A stretch of 64,000 nt of DNA from the NCBI RefSeq assembly GCF_964199755.1, contig NC_133903.1:2051001-2115000 (forward strand), in the 5' to 3' direction. The notes beneath the pieces are model-generated. The model worked only from the letters and a program-made list of their open reading frames with translations. It was not told where the DNA came from and did not search any database. Below, one piece after another: positions 14,501 through 25,397 of the stretch. Both the position numbers and the translations under genes were made by a program. The first letter of the stretch is position 1. Each line of letters starts with the position of its first letter. This stretch comes from Larus michahellis (lineage: Eukaryota > Chordata > Aves > Charadriiformes > Laridae).

Positions 14501-17500
14501 ATTAGTCCACCCGGAATGTCATCTCGTGCTGCTGGTCCCAGCAGGGAGCAGATGTCGTTGCTGTGTCCGTGCTCCGTAAGGCAATGCGGAACAGCTGTAC
14601 CGAGCCAGCTAAAGGGGGTGCACCGATCTGGGGGGAGCACTGTGCTGCCGTGGGTAAGGCTGGGCACCGCAGCCCACAGACTGGCAGGGGTTGGAAGGGC
14701 CCTCTGATGATCATCTCCTCCAACCCCCTGCCAGGGCAGGGTCACCCAGAGCAGGTGGCACAGGAACGCGTCCAGGCGGGGTTGGAATGTCTCCAGAGAC
14801 GGAGACTCCCCCACCTCTCTGGGCAGCCTGTGCCAGGGCTCTGCCACCCTCACAGCAAAGAAGTTGCTCCTCATGTTGAGATGGAACTTCCCATGGTCAA
14901 GTTTGTGCCTGTTACCTCTTGTCCTGTCCCTGAGCACCACTGAGAAGAGCCTGGCCCCATCCTCCTGACACCCACCCTTTCAGTATTTAGAAGCACTAAT
15001 GAGATCCCCCCTCAGTCTTCGCTTCTTCAGACTAAAAAGACACAAGTCCCTCAGCCTTTCCTCATAAGAGCGATGTTGTAGTCCCCTCATCATCTTCGTA
15101 GCCCGCGGAGGGTTCGCGTGGGTGTTTGTACACCGCCCGGCATGAGTGACACGGCTATGTCAACAGCTGCCATGCGGCAGTGGGAAGTTAAGTACTATTT
15201 TAACACCAGGCATATTACAAACTTTAACGCACTCACATATTAAACTTTAAATAGAAATTATTAGTACTCTGGAATAAGTCTTATGTGTTCATTTTTTAGG
15301 TCCTGTCATAGGTGAAGCTCTGAACAACTTTATTCTCATTCTTAAGACCTGTCTTCAGCCGAACAAAGATCCCCAGATGCGGTTAAAACTCTTCACTGTT
15401 TTGTCGCAGTTGCTCCAGAAAGGAAGTGAAACCCTCAATTCTCAGGGGTGAGTAGTGTTCCAATTTCACACAGCGATTTAACACTCCAGTGGCATTAAAA
15501 AGTAATGACCATGGTAGTTATTTAACCCCTAGAATTGTGTCCATGTCCGTATGTCTGGGAGAAGAAAGACTTTCCCACCGTCTTCTACAGCATATTTTTC
15601 TTGTATTTTTCAACACTGCTTAGAAGGGCGGAATGCAATAATTTAAAAAAATATAAATAAATTGAAGTCTGAGCTTCCTCCACTGTAGCCTTCCTGCCAC
15701 TGCCACTATGGAGAATTAAAGTGGATGTAATGCAGATCTGGATGGTTTTCAAAAAGTAAAGAGCTGCAGTTGAAAAAATGTATGTTTGAAAGCGACGATG
15801 GGGATTCTTAGGAAAGAAATGGGAGGGGGGTAGTTGTTTTTATTTTTTTTTCTTTTTTTCCCAGCCAACTCCTAAATCCTTGAACTTTGCCTGTAGTCAT
15901 TGTAAGGAAACAATAAAACACCCCAAAACCCAGGCATTTAAAAACGCCCACGATATAGCGTGGTGTTTAAGAAGCATTAAACTAAGTGTTTGATAAGGAA
16001 TTACTGCTACTCTCAGTGACTGATGATGGAAGTCTCCTGTTGTTTGGCACTATTTATGCATTGCAAGTACAATCTAACTATAATTGACGGTGCTTATAAA
16101 ACCCCTCCAGTTATAACAATCCCAACAGTGGGGCTCTTCTGCCGTTATTAATTTAGCCCTATTAGTAGTGCAAACACTTCTGCAAACTTGTCCTGAATGC
16201 ATAAACCATATCTGCTCTGCTTTTCCCAGTGCCTGCTGTGTCTAGTATGTTAATGGATTCTGATGCCTATTTTTTCATTTTTAACTCTTAAAAAAAAAAT
16301 AAAGAACATCAATAAGTCAATCACGGTTAAGCGTTCTTCCTAAAAGTACTCTGATAGCAATGGTCATTTCTACTTAAAAGTTCTTTCGTGATTCTGATGA
16401 GCAAATTGGCAGTCGGTGGGCATTCTGGTACGTTGAACATTCGTTCAGGTTCCACGTGGCCTGTGAATGTAGATGTATTTTTACCATTTTTAGATATATT
16501 TAGTATATCCACGGCCTGCATCATATAATGGGGGGAGGAGGAGGAGCCCTGATGTGTCCCTTCAGTGGGGGATCCCAGGTAAGCTGAAGAATCTCTGCTA
16601 ACGCATCCCCTGATGGATTTTGAGCTCTTGCACTTAAGATGGAAGATAAAGAAGCTGTTCTTTTTTAACTGAAAGCTTCTGTGCCAAGTGTGTTGTTAGT
16701 TGCTTCCATATTTTCAGGATCCAATATTAAAATCACTATTCATATGGGAAAAATCTCTTCATAGTCAGTGGATTACTTGTTTAAACCATCATGTAAGTGA
16801 GTGGTAGTTACACGATCAATCTAGACATGCAAGAATCTTCGAGGAAGAGGAAGAGGAAGAGAAGAGAAGAGAAGAGAAGAGAAGAGAAGAGAAGAGAAGA
16901 GAAGAGAAGAGAAGAGAAGAGAAGAGAAGAGAAGAGAAGAGAAGAGAAGAGAAGAGAAGAGAAGAGAAGAGAAGGCAGGCACTTTTAAAACTATTTTAAG
17001 TGTTCCCGGATCTGTTTGTTGTAAGCTAATCTGTTATATCTCAATCTAATTTTGTTTTGAATTGCCTGGATTTAGGGTGTTAAGTTTGGAAAAAGCAAAA
17101 ACACACACACACAAAACCCAAAAGGCGACAATCCACAAACACGTAAAGCTCAGTGCAGCAGTGCCGTAAAAGCAGGAAAGGAGCCAATCCAGAAGAAAAA
17201 TGTATAAAAAATAATTAACGCAGAATGAAAGTTTAAGTATGTAAGCCCATAAAATGGGAGTAGCAATTTTAATGTAAACCCAAGGTCTGCTTTTTCTGTC
17301 TGCGTAAGAGCAAGGTGTTATTGTGTGCCCACATCACCTTTTAGTTATTTCATCCCCAGGTGGGAACCAAGTCTCAGCCCTGCAAACACAAAGAGCCCAG
17401 GGTGTGTTTATTCTTTCATGGAAATGACTCCCTTTTAGAATGAAGTTACCCAGATTTCCAGCAGTTAAGATTTGAAAATGGAAAGAGGGAGAATTTGACT

Positions 17501-20500
17501 GCATCAGCAACAGCAAAAACTGCATCTTAGTGTCAAGGAGCGGGAGTGTAGTGAGGCGGCGAGCAGCTCTGGTTACGCAGTCGCATTCGCTGCTGGCAGC
17601 GGTTTGTTCCGCTCCTTCAAACCAGAAATTCTCACAGTTTGGCGAGGCCGGTTTTTAGTGCCCGTGCTGAACAGTTGTGTGGTCGTCTCCTTTTGTCTGA
17701 GCCTGACCTGACTGAGTCAGGTAATTGGCAGATACTGCTTTACTGATTCTATTTCAAGGCAGCGGAACAGATATTCTCACAACTAGCAGAGCATTGTGGT
17801 TAACATAATACTGCTGGAATTTACCTCTGTGGTTTGACAGATTGGGTTTTCTTTGCAGTTTAACAGAAGCTTTATGAAAAACAGAGGCAGCTATTTTTGA
17901 AAAATCAGATAGCACAAAGCTTTTTGGCTGTGGAGCTGAAAGGAAATTTGGAATGATGGTGATCATTATTTTTTTTTTCCAGCAGCTTTTTGAATAGAAA
18001 ATCATTAATTCTCAAAAGTTTAAAATAATACATCTAAAGGTTTTTGACGAATTTAGATGTGTCTAACAGGGCGTCAGATTTGTTGTTATTACTGAACCAT
18101 AGGTGCCATCTGCTGGGCAGGCGGCAGGGCTGACCCCGGCTGCTCGGGCACTGGGTGCTGCCTGGGCGCAGGGGCTGAGCAGCCGCCCGGTTTGTCTATT
18201 TTCATCCCGCTGGAGAGAGAGGTTCCCAGTTTGGTGCGTGCAGGGGACGGTGACAGCCTGGCAGGCCAGCAGGTCCTTCCTCAGTCGCATGGCAGCTGGG
18301 TGACAAGGTCTAGTGAGTCACAGGAAAGAAGTCAATACAATTAAATTTCTTATGACACTGATACAGTATTATTATAGAAGATTTTATTGCTGGATTATCA
18401 TTGCCGGATGGTTTTGTTTTGCTGTTGTGGGGATTTTTTAAAAAGTACTTAGTGATAACTGTTTGTCATTAACATCTGCCCTTTACGTTCCTCCCGTGGC
18501 TCGTCCCAGCCCTGTCGGAGCGGCTGGGTCCCCCGGCAATGTGGGGCTCTCCCCAGCGCCAGCCGCAGCTCCAGCAGCTCCTTCCTCCCCTGCAGCCCCT
18601 GCTGGAGCTGGGACGTGGGCACCAGTCGGGTCTGGGGGGGTTCCAGTGAGCAGGACGCGGGGCAGGGCGGATTCTGCCCGTTATTGTCAGTGTTTCACAC
18701 GCTGCCAGTGGCTTTTTTAAGGCAGGGGGGCAGAGTGAATATCCTGAGCCGTAGTTATCCGGTCACAGCCAGGCACACGTGTCTCTGATGCAGCAAAGTC
18801 TTTTTTAACTTGGGTGTAAGATCTGTATCTTTTTCTCTTAATTTCAAATTGAGCTGGAATTAAACAGGTGCGAGGAAACGCTGCCGACTGATTGTGGGCT
18901 CTCACAGCAACTTTTAGCATTATAATCGCCCATTCGATAAAGGAGAAGGAAGACACATCAGCAAAAATATCACAGATTTGTGTGTTTGTGATAAAAACAA
19001 ACTAGTTTTGGGACTGGCAGCATGGGAAAATCCTGCAGAGCTCTCATCCCTGAGGGAGGGGAGTTTCTGAGCCAGGGGGAACCTGAAGAAATTCTTTGCT
19101 GTGTGGGTGGCGAGCCCCTGGCCCAGGTTGCCCAGAGAAGCTGTGGCTGCCCCATTCCTGGAGGGGTTCAAGGCCAGGTTGGACGGGGCTTTGAGCAGCC
19201 TGGTCTGGTGGGAGGTGTCCCTGCCCAGGGCAGGGGGTGCCACTGGGTGGGCTTTAAGGTCCCTTCCAACCCAAACCATTCCATGGTTCCATAACTATTG
19301 TGTGCAGCCCCCCTGCAGTACCAGCAGGCCGGGTCTCATCAGCAGCATTCATACTTCTCACATGGTAAATGCTTTTCACTGGACAGTCTCAAAGGGCCTC
19401 ACAAATGTTACTGGATCCTCACAGCGTTCGTCTGGGTGTTATCGCCACTTCACAGGCGGAGAAAATGAGAGAGGGAGAAGGTAAGTAGTGTTCCAAGATA
19501 ACAGAGTGAGTCATGGGCATCGTCTGAAGTGGGAGAAAGTCTAGCCTCCCCTTTCCATGAATGTTAGGTATTTGTTTAAATATTATCTAGAAAAATTAAG
19601 CTATGAAAAGCTTATCAAATACATTATAATCACATTGGTTTATAAGATTTTATTTATTTTTTTACGGAGTCTTTTAATTTTCCTTTTCTGCCTGTGTTTC
19701 TATGACAGAAAATTCTCTTTTACATCCTGTCAGTCTCTTTTATCACTTTCTCATGAACCTTTATTTTGCTTTCTTATTTTTGGCTGCAGGCTGTTCCCTC
19801 GTTACCTTGAGACTGTGATAAAGGACATCCTGGCTCCTAATCTGCAGTGGCACGCGGGCAGAACGGCAGCTGCCATCCGCACCACGGCTGTCTCCTGCCT
19901 CTGGGCTCTTATTCACTGTGAAATCCTTGCACCAGAAGAGGTAAATTCTCCCGTTCTCATCAAACATACTTTGAAATCTTAGGCAGGAAGACGTAAATGC
20001 AAGGGGAAAAAATAATAAATCCTTACTGTAAGTAATATTTTCTGATGGACATACAGTTTTCATAATAAAACTCATTCATTGTAATTGAGTATTAATAATT
20101 GAAAAGGTCAGCAGTGGAGGGGCGGTGATTTCCTGAGAAGAGGCCTGAGCTGTAGAACTCGCCATGGGCAGATGTCGTAGGTGTTTGTTGTAGCACAAAA
20201 TCCTGACCCCCATGAGCACGACAGCTCGGTCCTTGCGTTATTGGCAGCGCCGGGGCCAGCCGGGACCTGCCTCTGCATCACGGGGCAGAGCCCAGTTGTC
20301 TGGTCGCCTCGGAGCCCGCGGGTCCATTGAGGGAAAAATCCCAAAGATTGCTGGGAAGGGCGGGAGGAGTTGGGATGGAGCTGGGGGGCGGCCGCAGAAC
20401 CTGAAACAGAGCTAACCAGGAGAACGCTTACGGAAACGTTACCCACCATGGTGATTAAGGATTAATTGAATCTGAGGGGGTTTTTGAAGCTTCTTTGCTA

Positions 20501-23500
20501 GCAAAAATAGCATTTGGAAACGATGGACTGGAACTGTGTTAAATAGACGGGCATTTTTTTAAAATAAATGGAATTAAAATGTTATTAAGTGTTCATAGTC
20601 CTGATTGTCTTTATAACAGAACTTAATAGAACAAAGTGCTTAAACACCTGTAACTGGTTGATTGCACATACACAAAAAATATTTATATCGGACACTAGTC
20701 TTCTAGTTAAACATTTTTCCGAGGCAGTGCCTTAATGCCTTTTGTGCATTCATGTATAGGAAATGCACATGCTCAAGTCAATGCTGAAACTCACTAAAAC
20801 ATCGTATTACAGCAGTCTCGTCTTAAAAGCTTCCTGTTAGACCAAGAGCACCATCTACTGGCACACACACATCACCCTCATCTCCGCCTCATTTAAAGTC
20901 CTGCCAACAACTTTTTTAAAAATAAAAAGGCAAGGAAGTTTTAAGCTTTTTACAAGTTACATAAGACTCATCTGCATCTATACCGAGCATTCATGAGCGG
21001 GATCATCGGCTGGTGGCAAAAATAGAGCTGAGTAACTTCAGGATTTTTAGGTTAACTTTTATAGTTCACTTTTTCTTTTTAAATTTTCTTTTTAAATTAA
21101 GTAAGCCAGCACCCGTCAGGCCTAATGGTAACTCATGTAAGCAATACGCATATAGTTTTAAAGTGACTGAAAAGCTCTTGTTTTTCTATGTTCTTCCTGT
21201 TAATTGTAGATCTTAAAAGTCAAAGACGGGCTAATGCCCCAAATTATTGCTGCCATGGATGAAGACTCTAAAATGACGCGACTGATGGCTTGTCGTATTG
21301 TTGGCGTTCTTTTAAAAGTCTGTGGGAGGCAGTTTGATGAAGATAACTTTACCAAGACCTACACAGGTGAGTGTAGAAGTTTAATTTTATTTTTTTTAAT
21401 CAAGATCTCCGTGTTGAACAATTACAGTTGCTTTTTTACCTGAAGCATCGTAGTTACCTTAGTTTTGAAGGCGGCGATGCACGGTGCTGGAGCCGTAGGC
21501 AGATTCCTTGTGTATCTGCAGGATTCACCATGCAGCTTGTCCCCCTCGCCGCACGTTCACTGCCGCGGGCAGCAGGGAGAGCACTGATGCAGCAAGGGGA
21601 ATGACACGAACTGCTATGTGTCACTGTGTCACCCGGCTTTAATCCCACGTAAAGAGCAAAAAGCCTTTAAACAGCCTGAGGTGCAAATAGGGGCAGATTT
21701 TGTGTAGACTCAGTTTCTCAGTCGTTCTGATTTCGCTCCCATTCACATATTCTGATGCTATTTCTGTGTTCTCTTGTCTGATGTTTTAACTGTTTGGGTA
21801 GTTCTACCCCAGAATCATTTTATAGATATTAAGGAAATGGGAAAAGTAAAGTGCCGCACAAAATCGTACTGTTTGCAGCATTTTTGTGTATGAGAGGCAA
21901 TTTAATGCTGTAATCTTGCGGAGACTAAGATGTGATTTTAAACCGGTAAGCGAGACTGCTTGAAGTGTACACAGGGCACGTAGACGTGTTAGAAAATCAG
22001 GGTGTTCGGCACCGGAGCGGGTGTTGTGGAGTGTGACTCCGACGGCGCTTGCTCCTCGGTGTAGTAGCTTTTGAGCGGCGGAGTTTCATTTCACCGCGGG
22101 GGGGGATTGCAGACGAGGGGCTGGATGTCCTTTGGAAAGCGCTCGCTGCCAGTCGAGCAGAGCAGAGCATGTCCCCACGTTACCAAGTGTCAGGCCACTA
22201 GATGGAACTTCACTCGATAGTACAGTCCCTGCGAGGCTGGCCCGTGTCTGGGCCGCCTCGCTGCCTCCGTTAGCCTGCCTGAAATGACGCTCCGACTCGA
22301 GCGAAGCAAAGAGCAGTGCATTGTATAAACGGCAGGGACATTGTTCTCCCTGCTGTGGTTCAGAGTGCCAGGAGCAAACCGCTTCATTGTACCATAAATA
22401 GACCTGAATAGGGAGTGGGCTGGGCTTTTACTTATTTTTAAAAAAAAAAAAAAAAAAGAAGGAAGAAGCAAACCCTAATCTAGAGTGCTGTCCCGTCACA
22501 TAGCGCTGTTGTCTGTAACGTGGCTTGGCGTGAGGCTTCAATGCTGAACAACGAGCCAGGGCAAGTACGGTCTGCGCTATGGAGCGGGACTTGTGCTCTC
22601 AGAAACGTATACAAAGAAACTGGACTTTCACAAACTCAGCATCTTAATGACTGTTATTTTTTCTTACATGGCACAGTAGAAATCTGAACAAGAAGCATTT
22701 TTATTTTGGAGAAATACATGAGCAGGCAATTTTCAAAGTGTATCTTTGCATCTTGCTTGTTCAAATAGGCTGCAATGCAGTCATTCACTGGAACAGTAAT
22801 ATTTGATAGAAATACCGTGCTTTATAGAGCAGAAAAGTACTTAAACTCTGCACTGCTGTAATACATTAATAGACCTTCATAGTACCTTGTTAGGAAGAGT
22901 GCTAGAGAATGTGCAACTAATCTAAATAATTTTGTGCATTTCTTTGAATATTTTTGGCAACATAATAATCCAGTAACAATGCACTGTGTGCTCTTGGGAG
23001 CAATGCCCTACACGTATTCCCAATGTGCAACAGACGGGAACATGGCATCAATGCAACGATAATGTCAGTGATGAGAAAATACATGTTGTTTTTTGAAGTG
23101 CAGAAGCTAACTTGGCTCTTCACCGTGCTGTTTGGTGATGTTTCTGCTCCTTTCCAGAAGTTCTAAAGCGTCTGGATGATGCTTCATGTGACGTTCGACT
23201 GGCAGCTGCTCGCACCTTGGCCCATTGGTTCAGATCATTGAAAGACAGCGATGTGAGATCCGCCATGGAAGCTCAGGTTGAGTTTCTGTACCAAGAACTG
23301 CTGATACATCTCGATGACCCAGATGAGAATACCCAAAAGGCAGTCCTAGGTAAGACTTTCAGCCATATGTGTTCTTAACAATTTTAGCAACTTTTAAATC
23401 GTGCTTTCAGGTGTTAGATGAAAATGGCACATACAAGTAGAGGCTGATCAGCCAGGCTGGCGTCACTGGAAGCCCTCCTTTGGGTGTCAGTGCGAGCTCA

Positions 23501-24031
23501 GGCCTCTCCCCGCATGCAGAACGTGAGGCTCTACCTCGCCTTCACCAGAGGGGGAACATGGGGGTACCTGCTGTCGGGAACATGGGGGTGCCTGCGGTGT
23601 CCCGAGCCTTTATAGGTGGTACGGGAGATGAAGCAGAGACACGAACCATTGCGGGATGTGACCGCATCCCAGCTTGCTTGGTGGGTTCTTTGGGATTTAT
23701 TATTGTTTCAGTCTGTGGTCAAGCACGTCAATGTCAAAGTGCAGACCTCGGCAAATGAGTGAGGAACCAGGTTATCATGACTGTGCAACTTGTAGAACAA
23801 CTTCCAGGGTAGGTTTCGGCTACTTTGAGGGAACTTGGATAGAGAAAGACAGAGCAACCGATGATGTAGAAAACATATGTTTGTTTTACAGAAGTTTTAA
23901 AAGAAGGAAGTGATATATACCCAGAACTGCTGGTGAGAGAAATCGAAGGGGCTGTGCACAAGCACCGAACGCCGGCCTATTGCAATCAACTGCTGCGTCA
24001 CATTCAGTCAGCGCGAGAGTCGGCTCCGTGA
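2298..24031 (+). CDS. DNAAF5: Dynein axonemal assembly factor 5 (HEATR2), 3' part: nine exons through the stop codon
   Basis: DNAAF5 is a cytoplasmic HEAT-repeat protein needed to preassemble axonemal dynein arms before they enter cilia; human loss causes primary ciliary dyskinesia. Nine exons join in frame: 2298-2530, 5481-5687, 7840-7983, 12216-12384, 15300-15447, 19790-19940, 21210-21366, 23158-23349, 23892-24031. All have AG acceptors and GT donors and the phases agree at every junction. The spliced 1541 nt encode 512 residues plus a TGA at 24029. The family protein is about 855 residues, so roughly the first 340 lie left of the window. Recognisable stretches are [16 protein letters not shown] and CHDITDWV in the first exon and the helical pairs around [19 protein letters not shown]. 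The whole fragment reads as amphipathic helix pairs, as expected for HEAT repeats. No frameshift or internal stop was seen. Identity rests on recalled similarity to human DNAAF5 and on the DNAAF5-SUN1-GET4 order. Confidence 0.93.
2531..5480 (+). other. DNAAF5 intron
   Basis: AT-rich intron of 2.95 kb. I see short homopolymer runs but no coding or RNA gene and no clear interspersed repeat. Confidence 0.7.
5481..5687 (+). CDS. DNAAF5: DNAAF5 exon, 207 nt, phase 0-0
   Basis: Acceptor TTTTTTTCAG, donor GTGAGG. It encodes [20 protein letters not shown] and continues to GSEE, 69 codons. The stretch [10 protein letters not shown] is typical of the family. Confidence 0.92.
5688..7839 (+). other. DNAAF5 intron
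   Basis: 2.15-kb intron. It holds the possible DNA-transposon remnant near 5726-5965; otherwise nothing recognisable. Confidence 0.7.
5726..5965. mobile_element. Possible old hAT-like DNA transposon remnant
   Basis: The left edge (AGTTCTCAGACTT near 5735) and the reverse complement of the right edge (AGTTCCCAAATTT near 5950) resemble each other and the termini of Charlie-type hAT elements. No clear 8-bp target duplication was found. This is inference from the inverted ends only. Confidence 0.3.
7840..7983 (+). CDS. DNAAF5: DNAAF5 exon, 144 nt, phase 0-0
   Basis: Acceptor AAAAAATAG has a weak pyrimidine tract; donor GTAAAC. The 48 codons read [20 protein letters not shown] and end at HLKEK, forming one HEAT helix pair. 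Confidence 0.88.
7984..12215 (+). other. DNAAF5 intron
   Basis: 4.2-kb intron with several poly-T tracts (10645-10670, 10737-10757) and a short GT run at 8347. No gene or clear interspersed repeat was recognised. Confidence 0.7.
12216..12384 (+). CDS. DNAAF5: DNAAF5 exon, 169 nt, phase 0-1
   Basis: Acceptor CTCTTTTAACAG, donor GTATGA. It encodes [20 protein letters not shown] through IATHS plus one base. The internal ATG at 12228 is not a start. Confidence 0.9.
12385..15299 (+). other. DNAAF5 intron
   Basis: 2.9-kb intron carrying the antisense CR1 fragment at 14681-15106. The rest is unremarkable AT-rich sequence. Confidence 0.7.
14681..15106 (-). mobile_element. CR1 LINE fragment, antisense, 5'-truncated
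   Basis: Read on the minus strand this is the 3' part of a CR1 non-LTR retrotransposon. The frame gives [20 protein letters not shown] and [20 protein letters not shown], the degenerate C-terminal end of the CR1 reverse-transcriptase ORF. It then runs through the typical TTGGAGGAGATGATC-like tail. The + strand shows the familiar antisense phrases such as TTCCTCATAAGAGCGATG and GAGATCCCCCCTCAG. Truncation at the 5' end (near 15106) is normal for CR1. Confidence 0.9.
15300..15447 (+). CDS. DNAAF5: DNAAF5 exon, 148 nt, phase 1-2
   Basis: Acceptor CATTTTTTAG, donor GTGAGT. Joined to the previous exon it reads [18 protein letters not shown] and then [19 protein letters not shown], a HEAT helix pair. 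This exon lies about 190 bp after an antisense CR1 fragment. Confidence 0.9.
16851..16974 (+). repeat. (GAGAA)n pentanucleotide microsatellite, about 23 pure copies
   Basis: A pure purine run of a 5-bp unit occupies 16861-16974, preceded by interrupted AAGAGG copies from about 16840. The open frame of lysine, arginine and glutamate through it is a by-product of the repeat. Confidence 0.97.
18104..18116 (-). promoter_or_regulatory. CTCF-like motif
   Basis: TGCCATCTGCTGG matches the reverse complement of the CTCF core. It sits in a GC-rich patch of a DNAAF5 intron. Motif only; no occupancy evidence. Confidence 0.35.
19081..19292 (+). mobile_element. CR1 LINE fragment, sense, 3' end
   Basis: The sequence runs from GAAGAAATTCTTTGCTGTG through GCCCAGAGAAGCTGTGG to AAGGTCCCTTCCAACCCAAA and a degenerate CCATGGTTCCAT tail, the 3' end of a CR1 element. 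It differs from the fragment at 41788 in the lead-in and belongs to another subfamily. Confidence 0.9.
19790..19940 (+). CDS. DNAAF5: DNAAF5 exon, 151 nt, phase 2-0
   Basis: Acceptor TTTGGCTGCAG, donor GTAAAT. It encodes [20 protein letters not shown], then [20 protein letters not shown] and ends APEE. Confidence 0.93.
19941..21209 (+). other. DNAAF5 intron
   Basis: 1.27-kb intron with a GC-rich patch at about 20110-20420 and a CTCF-like motif at 20849. No gene. Confidence 0.7.
20849..20861 (-). promoter_or_regulatory. CTCF-like motif
   Basis: CACCATCTACTGG matches the reverse complement of the CTCF core, in the intron 19941-21209. Motif only. Confidence 0.3.
21210..21366 (+). CDS. DNAAF5: DNAAF5 exon, 157 nt, phase 0-1
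   Basis: Acceptor GTTAATTGTAG, donor GTGAGT. It encodes [20 protein letters not shown] and continues with [17 protein letters not shown], a canonical HEAT pair with a conserved aspartate in the turn. Confidence 0.93.
21367..23157 (+). other. DNAAF5 intron
   Basis: 1.8-kb intron, GC-rich around 21990-22330, with an oligo-A run at 22440-22457 and a CTCF-like motif at 22195. No gene. Confidence 0.7.
22195..22205 (+). promoter_or_regulatory. CTCF-like motif
   Basis: CCACTAGATGG matches the forward CTCF core and lies in the opposite direction to the motifs at 18104 and 20849. Motif only. Confidence 0.3.
23158..23349 (+). CDS. DNAAF5: DNAAF5 exon, 192 nt, phase 1-1
   Basis: Acceptor TCCTTTCCAG, donor GTAAGA. 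It encodes [20 protein letters not shown] and then [17 protein letters not shown], two clear HEAT repeats with the D-x-R and P-D-E turn residues. Exon length is a multiple of three with equal phases. Confidence 0.93.
23549..23606 (+). repeat. Short tandem duplication, unit about 25 bp
   Basis: GGGAACATGGGGGTACCTGC is followed directly by a near copy (GGGAACATGGGGGTGCCTGC), in the last DNAAF5 intron. Confidence 0.7.
23892..24031 (+). CDS. DNAAF5: DNAAF5 last coding exon, 140 nt, with stop
   Basis: Acceptor TTGTTTTACAG. It encodes [20 protein letters not shown] and ends in [10 protein letters not shown] before TGA (24029-24031). Confidence 0.92.
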
Positions 24032-24629
24032 GTCGCTGCTGAAGTCTCGTTAGGGAACTGGATTGGAAATTGGTATCATCGGAATTATTTTCCTATTTTC
24101 ACTTGCCTAAGAAAGGCTGAGCAATAAATAGATCGGGTTTTCTTTGTAAGTTCACCATTAGCTCAATTAAAAGCCCAACTGGCACAATTCTGTGTTCTTT
24201 GCCGTTTGAGCAGTTCTTTGTATTTGCTAGCAATAAAACCATGTTTTCATTCACTTTGCATTGGAAGTTTTTCAGATACAAGGTTTAAAGGAGGACTGGT
24301 TTTCAGGAATTTGATGCTATTTATAATTGAGAAAGATAATTTATTTAACAAAGTAAAGTCTAATGTCGAAGCTATTAATGGAATTCAGCGAGGACTCTTT
24401 CAAGGAGTATTTCAAACTCCGGATAATATTCAAACTTTGCAGAGTCAGGTCTGTGAGGATCAGTTTTATCAGCAAAAAAACCAGCCAAACTTCTCTTGCA
24501 TAATGCAGCAAAATTTTGTAGCGTTTTGAGTACTCGTACGTACTGTGCTGGTACAATAGGGACGTATTCCGAGTAGGTGTCACTAAAGGGATAGTTTTTC
24601 TTGTCATTGTATTACATTTCATGACTGAG

Positions 24630-24635
24630 AATAAA
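24630..24635 (+). promoter_or_regulatory. Proximal poly(A) signal, DNAAF5
   Basis: AATAAA about 600 nt after the stop codon. Confidence 0.5.
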
Positions 24636-24889
24636 GCTAACCTTTTTTAGATTAAGGTTTATACATGGGAGGAAACGTGCTGGTTTGTCATTGAGATTAA
24701 CAGTATTTATATGTTTGTATTAAATATATTGCGTCTCTGGTTTTTATGTTTATACCATTGTGCCTTGGAAAGCAAGCAACGTTTGTTTGCATATTACTTT
24801 GAAATGAAATTAGGTTAAAGCTTGATTTATTTTTTTAAAAGACCTTTGTAGTGTGTAGTTGCAGTGTCGGCTTATATTCTCGGCCATGT

Positions 24890-24895
24890 AATAAA
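24890..24895 (+). promoter_or_regulatory. Distal poly(A) signal, DNAAF5
   Basis: AATAAA about 860 nt after the stop, followed downstream by T/G-rich sequence (TTGGTTCTTGTC, GTCGTCGTGGG) that could serve as the downstream element. Confidence 0.5.
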
Positions 24896-25397
24896 GTAAG
24901 TGAGCTCCTTGGTTCTTGTCTAAGTCGTCGTGGGTAGTGTGCTGTTCCTTGCACACACAAATCATGGAAAATCAGGATCCTGACTTATTAATTTTTTTAA
25001 TTATCTGTATTATAGACAAAAAGTGCTTTTGGGGTTCTATCTCCCAGGTGGCTTGGCTTTGTATCAAGTGTGAAAACGGGCTCGGTGGGGTTTGGTAATT
25101 CTCCTCACGCTGTGGTAAGGATAGAGAATAACCAGGTAGCTGCTTAGTGATCCAAAAGCCATTTTGCATTCCCGTAGAACAGGATACTCGGTTTAAATCA
25201 TATGTACTCTTTGTGAAGTTGTCTTTTCTTTAAATGAAAACCCAAAATATAACCATTCCTGTCTTGAGCAGTTGACAATAGCTATTAACTATGTAATTAT
25301 TAACTATGTAAATCGCTATCACTGGAGGGTCAGACGAAGTTCTTAGGAGGCATGATACGAGTGAAATAAAACTCCCTGGAAGACACTGAATGGACGT

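Larger units (their letters stand above)
15448..19789 (+). other. DNAAF5 intron
   Basis: 4.3-kb intron with the GAGAA array (16851-16974), a CR1 tail (19081-19292) and two locally GC-rich patches (about 18090-18300 and 18480-18720). One CTCF-like motif lies in the first patch. No gene. Confidence 0.7.
24032..24915 (+). other. DNAAF5: DNAAF5 3' untranslated region (end estimated)
   Basis: AT-rich sequence follows the stop without any further plausible coding exon. Two AATAAA hexamers are present, at 24630 and 24890. The 3' end given is about 20 nt past the distal hexamer; the true cleavage site cannot be seen. Confidence 0.65.

Noticed and set aside
14422-14940. 172-codon minus-strand open frame as a host gene
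   Set aside because: Most of it is the CR1 reverse-transcriptase C-terminal remnant with unrelated flank.
16797-16988. Lys/Arg/Glu-rich open frame
   Set aside because: It is the translation of the GAGAA microsatellite.
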